Shown here: piece after piece, positions 33,442-41,392 of the stretch | Layout: each line of letters opens with the position of its first letter | Position numbering within the stretch: position 1 is the first letter of the stretch | Assembly (NCBI GenBank): GCA_964497615.1 | Contig: CAZCEC010000001.1 | Location: 186,001-250,000, forward strand | Direction of reading: 5' to 3' | From: CAZCEC01 sp964497615 | GTDB lineage: Bacteria > Chloroflexota > Anaerolineae > Anaerolineales > UBA6663 | DNA length: 64,000 nucleotides | The notes under the pieces: generated by a model | Database searches by the model: none | Told to the model about the DNA's origin: nothing | What the model saw: the letters and a program-made list of their open reading frames with translations, nothing else | Position numbers and translations under genes: made by a program

Positions 33442-34812
33442 TCAGTAGCGGCGATGAAGGAAACGACCCCCACCGGCTGGCCCAACGAACTCCCCATCCG
33501 CGCACAGCACGCGGCCGCGCGCCAGGGTCATGCGCGGGTAGCCGGTCAGGGTGAGACCGTCGTAGGGGGTGTAATCAACGTTTTCATGCAGGCGGTCCGG
33601 GTTGAGGGTGACCTGGAGGTTGGGGTCGAAGAGCACCAGGTCGGCATCTGCGCCTGGAAGCAGGGCGCCCTTGCGGGGATATAGGCCGAACAGGCGGGCC
33701 GGATTGGCGCAGCAAACTTGCACCCATTGGCCCAGCGTCAGGCGGCCAGTACCGACGCCGAACGTATGGAGGAGCGCCAGGCGCGTTTCGATGCCGGGCA
33801 GGCCATTGGGGATGGCCGTAAAGACGTCGCGGCCCAGGTCCTTTTGCCCAGAATAGAAGAACGGGCAATGGTCGGTGCCCACCGTCTGCAGGTCGCCCGA
33901 GGCCAACCCGCGCCACAACGCGGCCGCATGACCGGCTGGCCGCAGGGGCGGCGAACAGACGAACTTGGCCCCTTCGAAGCCGGGCCGTTCCAGCTCGTCG
34001 GCGGTCAGCACGAGATACTGTGGGCAGGTTTCACCGTAGATGGCCTGCCCGCGCTGGCGGGCACGGGCAACGGCCGCCGCGCCGCGGTCCGTGGAGATGT
34101 GGACGACATACAGCGGGCAGCCTGCCACCTCGGCCAGGGCCGCAGCGCGCTCGATGGCCTCGGCCTCGGCCGACACGGGGCGCGAGCGGGCATGATAGGC
34201 GGGTGCCGTGTGGCCGGCGGCCGGCAATTGCTGGCGCAGCCGCTCGATCAGGGCATGGTTCTCGGCGTGGACCAGGACCAGCCCGCCGGCAGCAGCGACG
34301 GCCTCCAGGGCCTGCAGGAAGGTGGGATCATCAAGGTAGAAGCCGGCATATGTCAGGTACGTCTTGAAGGATGGGCAGCCGGCGGCGACGACGGCAGGGA
34401 TTTCAGCCAGTACCTCGGGTGGCATCTCGCGCAGCGTCATGTGCAGGCCGAAGTCAATTACGGCGCAGCCCTCCGCCTGGGCCTGGCGCGCGGCCAGCGC
34501 CTCCAGCAGCGAGGTGCCCAGGTCAGCCTCGACAAAATCGATGACGGTCGTGGTGCCGCCGCAAGCCGCGGCGCGTGTGCCACTGGCCCAGTCGTCGCTG
34601 GTGCGGGTGGCACCCACCGGGGTCTGCAGATGAACGTGCGGGTCGACTGCGCCCGGCACGACGAGGAGGCCCGCCGCGTCCAGGGTCCGCTCGCCCACCA
34701 GGTCCCGGCCAATGGCGCTAATGGTGCCGCCGCGGATGCCGACATCGGCGACATAGGCCTCGGCTGGTGTAAGCAGGGTGCCGCCGCGGATGACCAGATC
34801 ATACATGGGCAT
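33442..34812 (-). CDS. hydA: D-hydantoinase / dihydropyrimidinase family (cyclic amide hydrolase)
   Basis: A 456-residue zinc amidohydrolase that opens hydantoin or dihydropyrimidine rings. The dinuclear site is visible as DPHVHLQ (H59, H61), the carbamylated Lys in SFKTYLTYAGF (K150), LVHAENH and YVVHISTD, with the final Asp in VGTDHCPF. Length is normal. The start is the first ATG of ATGCCCATG at 34812, 7 nt after the SorC stop; the frame is open through the regulator gene, but that part is out of family. It is the clearest hint that the minus-strand operon handles a cyclic ureide. Confidence 0.9.
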   Translation of the reverse strand: MPMYDLVIRGGTLLTPAEAYVADVGIRGGTISAIGRDLVGERTLDAAGLLVVPGAVDPHVHLQTPVGATRTSDDWASGTRAAACGGTTTVIDFVEADLGTSLLEALAARQAQAEGCAVIDFGLHMTLREMPPEVLAEIPAVVAAGCPSFKTYLTYAGFYLDDPTFLQALEAVAAAGGLVLVHAENHALIERLRQQLPAAGHTAPAYHARSRPVSAEAEAIERAAALAEVAGCPLYVVHISTDRGAAAVARARQRGQAIYGETCPQYLVLTADELERPGFEGAKFVCSPPLRPAGHAAALWRGLASGDLQTVGTDHCPFFYSGQKDLGRDVFTAIPNGLPGIETRLALLHTFGVGTGRLTLGQWVQVCCANPARLFGLYPRKGALLPGADADLVLFDPNLQVTLNPDRLHENVDYTPYDGLTLTGYPRMTLARGRVLCADGEFVGPAGGGRFLHRRY

Positions 34813-34819
34813 GAATCCG

Positions 34820-35779
34820 CTATTGGCTGGCGCGGTGCAGGTCGAGCACGGCCGCGGCGGTGACGGTGTCGGTGACGAGCGTCCCCAAGTAGCCGCCCCG
34901 GATGGCGCCGAGGATGGCCCCGGCCTTCTCGACGCCCCCGGCGATGCCAACGACGTTGTCGATGGCGCGCAGTTGGTCGAGACTGATCCCCAGGACGCCG
35001 CTGCCACCGTCAACGGGCTGACCGTGGATGTCGTAGAAACGGCCGCAGATGTCGCCCACGGCGCCGGCGGCTGCGATCTGCGCCAGGGCGCGCTGCGAAA
35101 GGCTGGTCGCGAAGAACATGGCCGCGATTTGCTGAATGACGAATTGGCCAATGCCGACAACGGCCACCTGGACCTGCGACCACAGCCGGGCCATGTGCTG
35201 CACATCCTCTAGCCCAATCAGCGTCTGCCAGGTGGTCAGGTCTTCGGTGAAGGCGGGCGCGTAAAGCGCGCGCCAGGTGCCGCCAAAAGCCTCGGCCAGG
35301 CGGCGCGCCAGATCGTTGACCTGGAATGACGGAGAAAGCTGCCCGATGCCGCCGATGAGGGGCACCGTGTGGACGTTGGCCTGGCGCTCGTTGCCCAGCG
35401 CGCCAATCACCTGATGCAGGGTCCGGCCCCAGCCAAGGCCCACCAGGGCCTCGTCTGGGATGGCGTGGGTGAGATACTCCGCAGCAGCCACGCCCAGGCG
35501 CTGGCGCAGGGCGCTCGTGGTCAGCCCGTCGCCGGGTGTCAGGATTACGTGGCGCAGACCGAAGGCGGCCTGAAACTGCGCCTGCAATTCGGGGTCGGAG
35601 GCAAAGGGATCGCTTAGCCGCACCTGGACAATGCCCTGCGCGCGCGCCTGCTTGAGCAGCCGGGAGACCTTCTGCCGCGATAGGTCCAGATGTTGGGCAA
35701 TCTCCTGCTGGCTCAGGTCGTCCTGGTAATACATGCGCGCCACCTGCAGCATCACCTGAACTTCTTCACGCCGGCGCAT
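34820..35779 (-). CDS. SorC/DeoR-type transcriptional regulator with sugar-binding domain
   Basis: A 319-residue regulator. An N-terminal helix-turn-helix (about 15-50: MYYQDDLSQQEIAQHL, LSRQKVSRLLKQAR) is followed by a SorC-type effector domain (GLGWGRTLHQVI, YAPAFTEDLTTWQTL, DICGRFYDIHG). Such proteins sense phosphorylated sugars and control their own catabolic operons. It sits inside the operon between the FGGY kinase (38 nt upstream) and the hydantoinase (7 nt downstream). Likely targets are the dyads in the control region at 39152-39396. Confidence 0.9.
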   Translation of the reverse strand: MRRREEVQVMLQVARMYYQDDLSQQEIAQHLDLSRQKVSRLLKQARAQGIVQVRLSDPFASDPELQAQFQAAFGLRHVILTPGDGLTTSALRQRLGVAAAEYLTHAIPDEALVGLGWGRTLHQVIGALGNERQANVHTVPLIGGIGQLSPSFQVNDLARRLAEAFGGTWRALYAPAFTEDLTTWQTLIGLEDVQHMARLWSQVQVAVVGIGQFVIQQIAAMFFATSLSQRALAQIAAAGAVGDICGRFYDIHGQPVDGGSGVLGISLDQLRAIDNVVGIAGGVEKAGAILGAIRGGYLGTLVTDTVTAAAVLDLHRASQ

Positions 35780-35817
35780 GTGGGTTTCTCATGGGCGCAT
35801 GCCATCGGGACAGGGTA

Positions 35818-37326
35818 TCAATGGCCCGCCGCGGCGGCCAGCCGCGCATACACCGGCTTGAGGGCGGGGTAGAGCTCGCGATAGATGGCATAGGCTTGCT
35901 CGTACGCCTCGGCGGCGGCTGGATCGGGCAGAAAGGTGCGCTGCGGCCCGGCGAGCGCCTGCGCGGCGGCCACCATGCCCGGATGCAGCCCCAGGCCGGC
36001 GCTTGCCAGCGCGGCCGCGCCCCGGCACGCGGCTTCGACGCTGGCGGCTATGACCGGCCGCCTGAGCACGCCCGCCTTCATCTGGTTCCAAAACTCGCTG
36101 GCAGCGCCGCCCCCGCATACATGGACCTGGCGGGCGGGTTGGCCCGCCGCCGCTTCACACCTTTCTAGCACATGCCGGACCGAGAACGCAACTCCTTCAT
36201 AGACGGCCCGGGCGCACTGGGCCCGCCCATGGGCCAGCGTCAGCCCCACGAAGGCGCCACGGGCTTGCGGGTCCCACAGCGGCGCGCGTTCGCCATCCAA
36301 ATACGGGAGGAAGACAAGGCCCTGGCTGCCAGGCGGGCAGGCGCCGGCCGCCTGCTCCAGGCCGTGGAAATCCACGGCCGAGCCCAGCTCGGGAAAGAAC
36401 CCCCGGGCCAGCCAGCGCAGCGCCTCGCCGCCGGCCTGGGTTGGGCCGCACAGGAAATCGACTTCGCCGTTTAGGTTGGCAGGGAAGATGCCCGCGCCCT
36501 GGGCTGGCCCGGTTGTGGCGAGCGCAATCATCTCAGAGGTGCCAGCGACATCGATAGCCAAACCGGGCTGGACAGCGCCGCTGCCGAGCAGATCGCAGAA
36601 GGCGTCAATGGTGCCGATGATGACAGGGGTGCCGGCAGCGAGGCCTGAGGCGCGGGCGGCGGCGGGTGTTACCTCACCTGCCACGGCATGGACCGGGTGA
36701 AGCTTGGGCAAGAGCCAGGGCGAGATGGATAGGGCGGACAGGTAATCGGGATCGTAGTGCGGCGGAGAGGGATGGGCCACGCCATAGGCGCTGTTGACGT
36801 CGGTGACGACGGCGCCGGTGAGCTTGAAAGCCAGGAAGTCTTTGGGCTGTAGAATCGCCTGAGCGCGCTGCCAATCGTCCGGGCGGTGCTGCCTGAGCCA
36901 CAACAGCCGGGCCGGGGGCAGGGTGGCCTCGCCCAGGCGGGTGAGGCCCGTCCAGCGCACCGCATCGGCTGCGGAGATGTGCTCGTCGAGCCAGGCGGCT
37001 TCCGCCGTCGCACGCTGGTCCCGCCAGATCGGTGCGCGCCCCAGGGCCTCGCCATCCTCTCCCAGGAGCACATGGCCGGGACATTGGCCGGCGAGACCGA
37101 CAGCAGCTATCCGTCCGCCGGATGACTTGGCCGCCGCCGCCAAAACGCCCAAAGCCCGCGCCGCGGCCGCCCACCAGTCGGCCGGATCCTGCTCAGCCCA
37201 ACCCGGACGCGGCGCGTAGAGTGGGTATGGCTCGCGTTCCAACGCCAGGCATTGCCCGTCGGGCGTGAACAGTCCGGCCTTGAGCGCGGAAGTGCCCAGG
37301 TCCAGGCCGACCAGGAGTGGCTTCAC
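35818..37326 (-). CDS. FGGY family carbohydrate kinase (xylulokinase-like)
   Basis: A 502-residue ATP-dependent sugar or polyol kinase. It opens with the phosphate-1 motif GLDLGTSALKAGLF; VGLAGQCPGHVLL matches the substrate-side strand, and IGTIDAFCDLLGSGA and VHVCGGGAASEFWNQMKA are the FGGY landmarks. Length suits xylulokinase or ribulokinase-type enzymes. The GTG start overlaps the aldolase stop as GTGA. Operon context (dehydrogenase, kinase, aldolase) suggests that it phosphorylates a keto-pentose or similar sugar made by the polyol-type dehydrogenase. Confidence 0.88.
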   Translation of the reverse strand: MKPLLVGLDLGTSALKAGLFTPDGQCLALEREPYPLYAPRPGWAEQDPADWWAAAARALGVLAAAAKSSGGRIAAVGLAGQCPGHVLLGEDGEALGRAPIWRDQRATAEAAWLDEHISAADAVRWTGLTRLGEATLPPARLLWLRQHRPDDWQRAQAILQPKDFLAFKLTGAVVTDVNSAYGVAHPSPPHYDPDYLSALSISPWLLPKLHPVHAVAGEVTPAAARASGLAAGTPVIIGTIDAFCDLLGSGAVQPGLAIDVAGTSEMIALATTGPAQGAGIFPANLNGEVDFLCGPTQAGGEALRWLARGFFPELGSAVDFHGLEQAAGACPPGSQGLVFLPYLDGERAPLWDPQARGAFVGLTLAHGRAQCARAVYEGVAFSVRHVLERCEAAAGQPARQVHVCGGGAASEFWNQMKAGVLRRPVIAASVEAACRGAAALASAGLGLHPGMVAAAQALAGPQRTFLPDPAAAEAYEQAYAIYRELYPALKPVYARLAAAAGH

Positions 37327-38105
37327 GCGTGCAGGGCCGCCAAGGCGGTGGTGACGCTGGCGCCACCGTGGACGAGCGCGACCAGTGCCCTGGTGATGCC
37401 GGCGGGGTGGGGGTGCTGCCAGATGTTGCGGCCGATGGCTACGCCGCTGGCGCCGGCCTCGAGCGCTTCGGCAATCGACTCCAGCAGGGTGCTGTCGCTG
37501 TCGGTCTTGGCCCCGCCCAGGACGACGACCGGCCGATAGCAGCCGCGCAAGGCCGCACGAAAGTCGGCCGGCGGCCCGGCGTAGGAAGTCTTTATCAGGT
37601 CTGCACCCAATTCAACGCCGATGCGCATGGCATAGCCGATGTCGGCCGCGGTCGCCGGGCTGCCATCACTCCCCTGAGCCAGCATCTCGCCCACCACGGG
37701 CAATCCCCAGGGGGCACACTCGTTCACCAGTTCGGTGAGCACGCGCAGCGAGGACGCTTCCTCTGGATAGCCGACCATGCCCATGCAGATGACGGCATCG
37801 GCGCCCAACCGCAGGGCGTCGCTGGCGGAAAAGACCCGGCGCAGGTCACCCGGCCGCGGATTGCGGGTGGTGCCGCCCCCGTCGGCGCGCAGGATCAACC
37901 CCATGCGGCCGAACTGCCCCCCAAAGGCGCGGGCGACGCCATACGATGTGAGCACGGCGTCGGCGCCCGCGCCGGCCACCGCGGCGATGAGCTGGCCCGG
38001 GTCTTCCAGGCCGGCCTTGGGTCCCATGAACGCGGCATGGTCCATGGCCACAATGACACTGCGGCCATCCGGGCCAAAGAGGCGACGATCGCGCAGCGTG
38101 GTCAT
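37323..38105 (-). CDS. Class I aldolase, DeoC/FbaB/LsrF family
   Basis: A 260-residue TIM-barrel Schiff-base aldolase. AMDHAAFMGP near the N-terminus, the Lys-bearing strand ADLIKTSYAG and the phosphate-binding end VVVLGGAKTD and GVAIGRNIW fit the FbaB/LsrF branch (fructose-bisphosphate, sulfofructose-phosphate or autoinducer-phosphate aldolases). It would cleave the phosphorylated sugar made by the FGGY kinase to a triose phosphate. Four-base overlaps link it to the genes on both sides, so stoichiometric expression is likely. Confidence 0.85.
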   Translation of the reverse strand: MTTLRDRRLFGPDGRSVIVAMDHAAFMGPKAGLEDPGQLIAAVAGAGADAVLTSYGVARAFGGQFGRMGLILRADGGGTTRNPRPGDLRRVFSASDALRLGADAVICMGMVGYPEEASSLRVLTELVNECAPWGLPVVGEMLAQGSDGSPATAADIGYAMRIGVELGADLIKTSYAGPPADFRAALRGCYRPVVVLGGAKTDSDSTLLESIAEALEAGASGVAIGRNIWQHPHPAGITRALVALVHGGASVTTALAALHA

Positions 38106-39151
38106 GGGTGTGCCTCCTGGGCGGGCTGGTCGTCAAAGATGACCATGGCTTTGAGACCCACGCGGTCGGCCGCGTAGGCCACCGCGTCGGCCGTCTGGGC
38201 GAACGGGAAGCGGGCTGTGATGAGCGCCGAGGCATCAATGCGGCCAGTGGCGATCAAGTGCAGGGCACGCGCCATGTGCTCGGGGCCGACCCCAAAGGAC
38301 CCAGTGAGATGGATCTGTTCGTAGTGCAGGCGGCGGACGTCCAGAGGGATGGTGGTTCCCTTGGGCACGCCCGCAAAGGCGTTGAGCGTTCCGCCGGGCC
38401 GCAGGGCCGATAGGCCGGCGTCAAGGGCGGGCCCATCGGAAACGACGACCAGGGCCACGTCGGCGCCTCGCCCATCGGTGAGCGCCTGGACGGAGCTGCG
38501 CAGATCGGTCATCCCGACGTCGATCGTAGCGTCTGCCAGCCGGGCCGCTGCCTGCAGGCGATGTGGACTGAGGCCCGCCACCATCAGCGGGCCGGCGCCG
38601 TAGGCACGGGCCACGGCGGCGCAAATCAACCCCATCGGCCCATCGCCCACGATCAGCACAGCGGCGCCCGGCCGCAGGCCCGCGTCCTCGACACCCTTGA
38701 CAGCGCAACCCACTGGCTCGGCCAGGGCCGCCGCCTCGTCACTCAGGTGAGCGGGCACCGGCAGCACACCGCGTTCGGCCAGGCGCCGGGGCAGGCGCAC
38801 GCGCTCCGCCAGTCCGCCAGGCACCAGGCTGTTTTCAAACAGGTGCGAGCAGAGGGTGGGTTGATGCTGGCGGCAATAGTAGCAGGCGCCGCATGGCACG
38901 TAGGGCGCAACGACGACCCGTTGGCCGGCGGTCCAGGCCGACCCGGCCTCGGCGGCGGCGATGCGGCCCACCAGCTCGTGGCCGAGGGCATAGCGGTCCT
39001 GACCGTGGGTGCCTTGCTTCACCAGCTTGACATCGGTTGTGCAGATGCCGCAAGCCAGTGGGGACAGCAACACCTCGCCCGGACCTAACCTGGGATCGGG
39101 GTAATCCAACCAGACGACCTCGCCGGGTTGACCAACCGTGACACCCTTCAT
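38102..39151 (-). CDS. Zinc-dependent medium-chain alcohol/polyol dehydrogenase (sorbitol dehydrogenase-like)
   Basis: A 349-residue MDR-family dehydrogenase. The catalytic zinc site has LACGICTTDVKL and ALGHELVGRI, the structural zinc loop has Cys in PCGACYYCRQHQPTLC, and the nucleotide motif is VGDGPMGLICA. The ATG at 39151 with GAGGAG 6 nt upstream was chosen over a start 14 codons earlier. It is the first gene of the minus-strand operon, 14 nt below a perfect 14-bp palindrome. A role in oxidising a polyol or sugar alcohol to feed the kinase and aldolase is inferred. Confidence 0.87.
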   Translation of the reverse strand: MKGVTVGQPGEVVWLDYPDPRLGPGEVLLSPLACGICTTDVKLVKQGTHGQDRYALGHELVGRIAAAEAGSAWTAGQRVVVAPYVPCGACYYCRQHQPTLCSHLFENSLVPGGLAERVRLPRRLAERGVLPVPAHLSDEAAALAEPVGCAVKGVEDAGLRPGAAVLIVGDGPMGLICAAVARAYGAGPLMVAGLSPHRLQAAARLADATIDVGMTDLRSSVQALTDGRGADVALVVVSDGPALDAGLSALRPGGTLNAFAGVPKGTTIPLDVRRLHYEQIHLTGSFGVGPEHMARALHLIATGRIDASALITARFPFAQTADAVAYAADRVGLKAMVIFDDQPAQEAHP

Positions 39152-39164
39152 GGCATGCTCCTCG

Positions 39165-39178
39165 TTGGCACGTGCCAA
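39165..39178. promoter_or_regulatory. Perfect 14-bp palindrome (operator candidate) before the dehydrogenase gene
   Basis: TTGGCACGTGCCAA is a perfect palindrome next to the Shine-Dalgarno of the first gene of the minus-strand operon. Its place in the leader or promoter suits a repressor site, most likely for the SorC-type or the XRE-cupin regulator. Confidence 0.5.
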
Positions 39179-39286
39179 TAGTGGATTTCGCACATCCCCG
39201 GCTGCCGGCGGCGAGATTCAGGCCGATCCACAGGCCAACCTGCGCAAACAGGCAGGAACAGCCGTCATCCGGTGTTAACTACAGGT

Positions 39287-39307
39287 ACACAAAGTTGAAA
39301 TTTGTGT
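39287..39307. promoter_or_regulatory. 7-7-7 dyad ACACAAA-N7-TTTGTGT upstream of the XRE-cupin promoter
   Basis: ACACAAA (39287-39293) and TTTGTGT (39301-39307) form an inverted repeat around a 7-nt spacer. It ends 8 nt before the -35 box of the plus-strand promoter, in an A/T-rich patch unusual for this GC-rich window. Confidence 0.45.
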
Positions 39308-39315
39308 GTTACTAC

Positions 39316-39344
39316 TTGACAGCGTGAGCATATGGTAATAGACT
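39316..39344 (+). promoter_or_regulatory. Sigma-70-type promoter TTGACA-N17-TAGACT of the plus-strand gene train
   Basis: TTGACA (39316-39321) is a perfect -35 box, and TAGACT (39339-39344) matches four of six -10 positions with the optimal 17-nt spacer. Transcription would start near 39351, giving a leader of about 45 nt before the XRE-cupin ATG. Confidence 0.65.
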
Positions 39345-39396
39345 TTCGCTCAATTCGCAACAATGAACCTGCAACTCCGGTCTTCGGAAAGGGACG

Positions 39397-39972
39397 ATGG
39401 TGCTGACACCGGTGCCCGACCGCAAGAAAGTAAGCAGCCTCGGCGACCGCCTTCGGGCGCGCCGCGAGGCCCAGGGGCTGACGCTGCGGGCGCTGGGCGC
39501 CCAGGTCGGTTTGAGCGCCAGCTTCCTGGCGCAAGTTGAGCGTTCATTGGCGAATCCCTCGATTGAGTCGCTGCAGCAGATCGCCCAGGTCCTTCAGGTC
39601 CCAATCTTCTACTTCTTCACCGAGGAACGCACGCGCGAGCGTGTGGTGCGCGCGGCCGGCCGCAAACAACTGCATTTCCCAGACTCTAACATCACTTACG
39701 AACTGCTGCATCCCACGCTCGCGCACAAGAGCTTGGGCTTGCTGATACGTATCGGGCCGGGCGACCGGATTGATCCGTTGCGTCTCTCGGAACCAACCGA
39801 AGAGTGGCTGCTGGTGCTGGAGGGCCGGGTCGAGATCTTCGTGGCGGGCGACCGGTACGAGCTGGCGATCGGCGACTCGATTGCTTATGAGGGCTGGGAA
39901 CTGGAGGGTGTGGTGGCCTTAGGACCGGCCGAGGCGGTGTTGGTGGGTGGCATGACGCCGCCGGCCTTCTAA
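39397..39972 (+). CDS. XRE family transcriptional regulator with C-terminal cupin domain
   Basis: A 191-residue regulator. The helix-turn-helix covers about 15-70 (GDRLRARREAQGLTL, VGLSASFLAQVER, NPSIESLQQIAQ). A cupin effector domain covers about 105-188 (EEWLLVLEGRVEIF, YELAIGDSIAYEG). Such proteins usually repress catabolic genes until a small ligand binds the cupin. It is the first gene after the control region and is divergent from the dehydrogenase operon, so it probably controls itself and one or both operons. An ATG at 39397 and a GTG one codon later are both possible starts. Confidence 0.9.
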   Translation: MVLTPVPDRKKVSSLGDRLRARREAQGLTLRALGAQVGLSASFLAQVERSLANPSIESLQQIAQVLQVPIFYFFTEERTRERVVRAAGRKQLHFPDSNITYELLHPTLAHKSLGLLIRIGPGDRIDPLRLSEPTEEWLLVLEGRVEIFVAGDRYELAIGDSIAYEGWELEGVVALGPAEAVLVGGMTPPAF

Positions 39973-40017
39973 CACCATGGCGCACTGTAGGGTTGGGCCT
40001 GGCAAGCGACCGTCACC

Positions 40018-41340
40018 ATGGCGCTGCTGATTCGCAATGCGCGCTATGTGGTCCGCAGCGCCGACCGGGTCGAGCGCGATGTGGACATCCTGCTGGAGGG
40101 GCGCCACATTAAGGCGATTGGCGCGGGGCTGGCAACGGCCGCGGAGCCAGACACCGGCCTGACGGTGCTTGACGGGCGCGACCGGGCCGTGATCCCGGGC
40201 CTCGTCAACGCGCATACGCACACCTATCAGAGCTTTCTCCGCGGCCGGTCAGACACGCTGGATTTGGAATCCTGGCTGCACAGCGTTGTATATCCCCTGC
40301 GGCAGGTGCTGCGCTGGCCGGAAGCGGCCAGCGCTGTGGGGCGCAGCGGCGGCCGGCTGGCGGCCGTGGAGATGCTGAAGAACGGGACGACGAGCTTTAT
40401 TGACATGGAGGCCTCGCCGCCGGAGGCCTGGGCGGCCTGGCAGGAGGTGGGGCTGCGAGGCACGGTGGCCTTCACCTTTGCCGACCAGAATCTGCCGCCC
40501 GACCTGCAGATCCCGCTGGCCGAGCGCCAGGCCCGTGTGCTGGCGCTGGTGGAAGCGGCCCTGGCCGCCGCGGAGCGCGCCTCCACACTGGGGGTCATGC
40601 TGGCCCCGGCGGCGCCACGCATGTGCAGCCAGCCGCTGCTCGAGTGGGCGGCGGAACTGGCGCAGCGCCTGGACCTGCGCGTGCAGACGCATGCCGCGAC
40701 GGCGAAACCTGCGCCCGGCGAACCTTCCTCTATCGCCTGGTTGGACCGGGCTGGCTTGTTGAACGAACGAACATCGCTGGCGCAATGCCTCTACCTGCCG
40801 GAGGCCGACCTGGAGCGTGTGTCGGCCAGCCGGGCCATCCCGGTGCACTGTCCCAAGAGCAACATGAAACTGGGCAGCGGCGTGGCGCCGGTGAGCGAGA
40901 TGCTGGCACGCGGCCTGCCGGTGGCGCTGGGCAATGATGGGCCGGCCTCCAATGATCTGCTCGATATGTTCGAGGAGATGCGCGCGGCGGCGCTGCTGCA
41001 AAAAGTGCACGGCGGGGCGTCAGCCCTGCCAGCCCAAGCGGCTTTTGCGATGGCGACCGAGCACGGCGCCCGCGCCGCCGGTCTAAATGCGGGCACGCTG
41101 GACCCCGGGCGGCTGGCTGATCTGGCATTGATCAACCTAAACCGGCCGCACCTCGTCCCGGACCATGACATTGTGCCGCTGCTGGTTTATTGCGCCCGCG
41201 GCAGCGACGTGGAGACGGTCATTGTGGATGGGCGGGTGGTGTTGCAGGCTGGCCGGCCGACCCGCGTGGATGAGGCCGACGTGGTCCGCGAAGCACGCGC
41301 CGTCGGGGCGGCCTGGCTGCCGCAGGCATTTCCAAACTAG
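40018..41340 (+). CDS. Amidohydrolase, MTA/SAH deaminase-like (TRZ/ATZ group)
   Basis: A 440-residue metal-dependent deaminase or hydrolase. The metal site shows VNAHTHTYQSF, VQTHAAT, and the sequence HCPKSNMKLGSGVAPV with GNDGPASNDLLDMFEEMR, close to the pattern of S-adenosylhomocysteine/methylthioadenosine deaminases. Such enzymes remove an amino group from a purine-like ring. It lies 45 nt after the XRE-cupin gene and 52 nt before the Mer-like gene. Sequence does not fix the substrate; the neighbourhood favours an aminated heterocycle over SAH salvage. Confidence 0.85.
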   Translation: MALLIRNARYVVRSADRVERDVDILLEGRHIKAIGAGLATAAEPDTGLTVLDGRDRAVIPGLVNAHTHTYQSFLRGRSDTLDLESWLHSVVYPLRQVLRWPEAASAVGRSGGRLAAVEMLKNGTTSFIDMEASPPEAWAAWQEVGLRGTVAFTFADQNLPPDLQIPLAERQARVLALVEAALAAAERASTLGVMLAPAAPRMCSQPLLEWAAELAQRLDLRVQTHAATAKPAPGEPSSIAWLDRAGLLNERTSLAQCLYLPEADLERVSASRAIPVHCPKSNMKLGSGVAPVSEMLARGLPVALGNDGPASNDLLDMFEEMRAAALLQKVHGGASALPAQAAFAMATEHGARAAGLNAGTLDPGRLADLALINLNRPHLVPDHDIVPLLVYCARGSDVETVIVDGRVVLQAGRPTRVDEADVVREARAVGAAWLPQAFPN

Positions 41341-41392
41341 CGGCTGCTGACCGCAGCCGGCGCGCAGAACTAGAAGTCGCAGGGAGATGAGG

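Noticed and set aside
39165..39178. Palindrome read as a classical LacI-type operator
   Set aside because: Although the centre is CG, the half-sites do not match the usual LacI spacing, and no LacI-family gene is in the window; kept only as a generic operator candidate.
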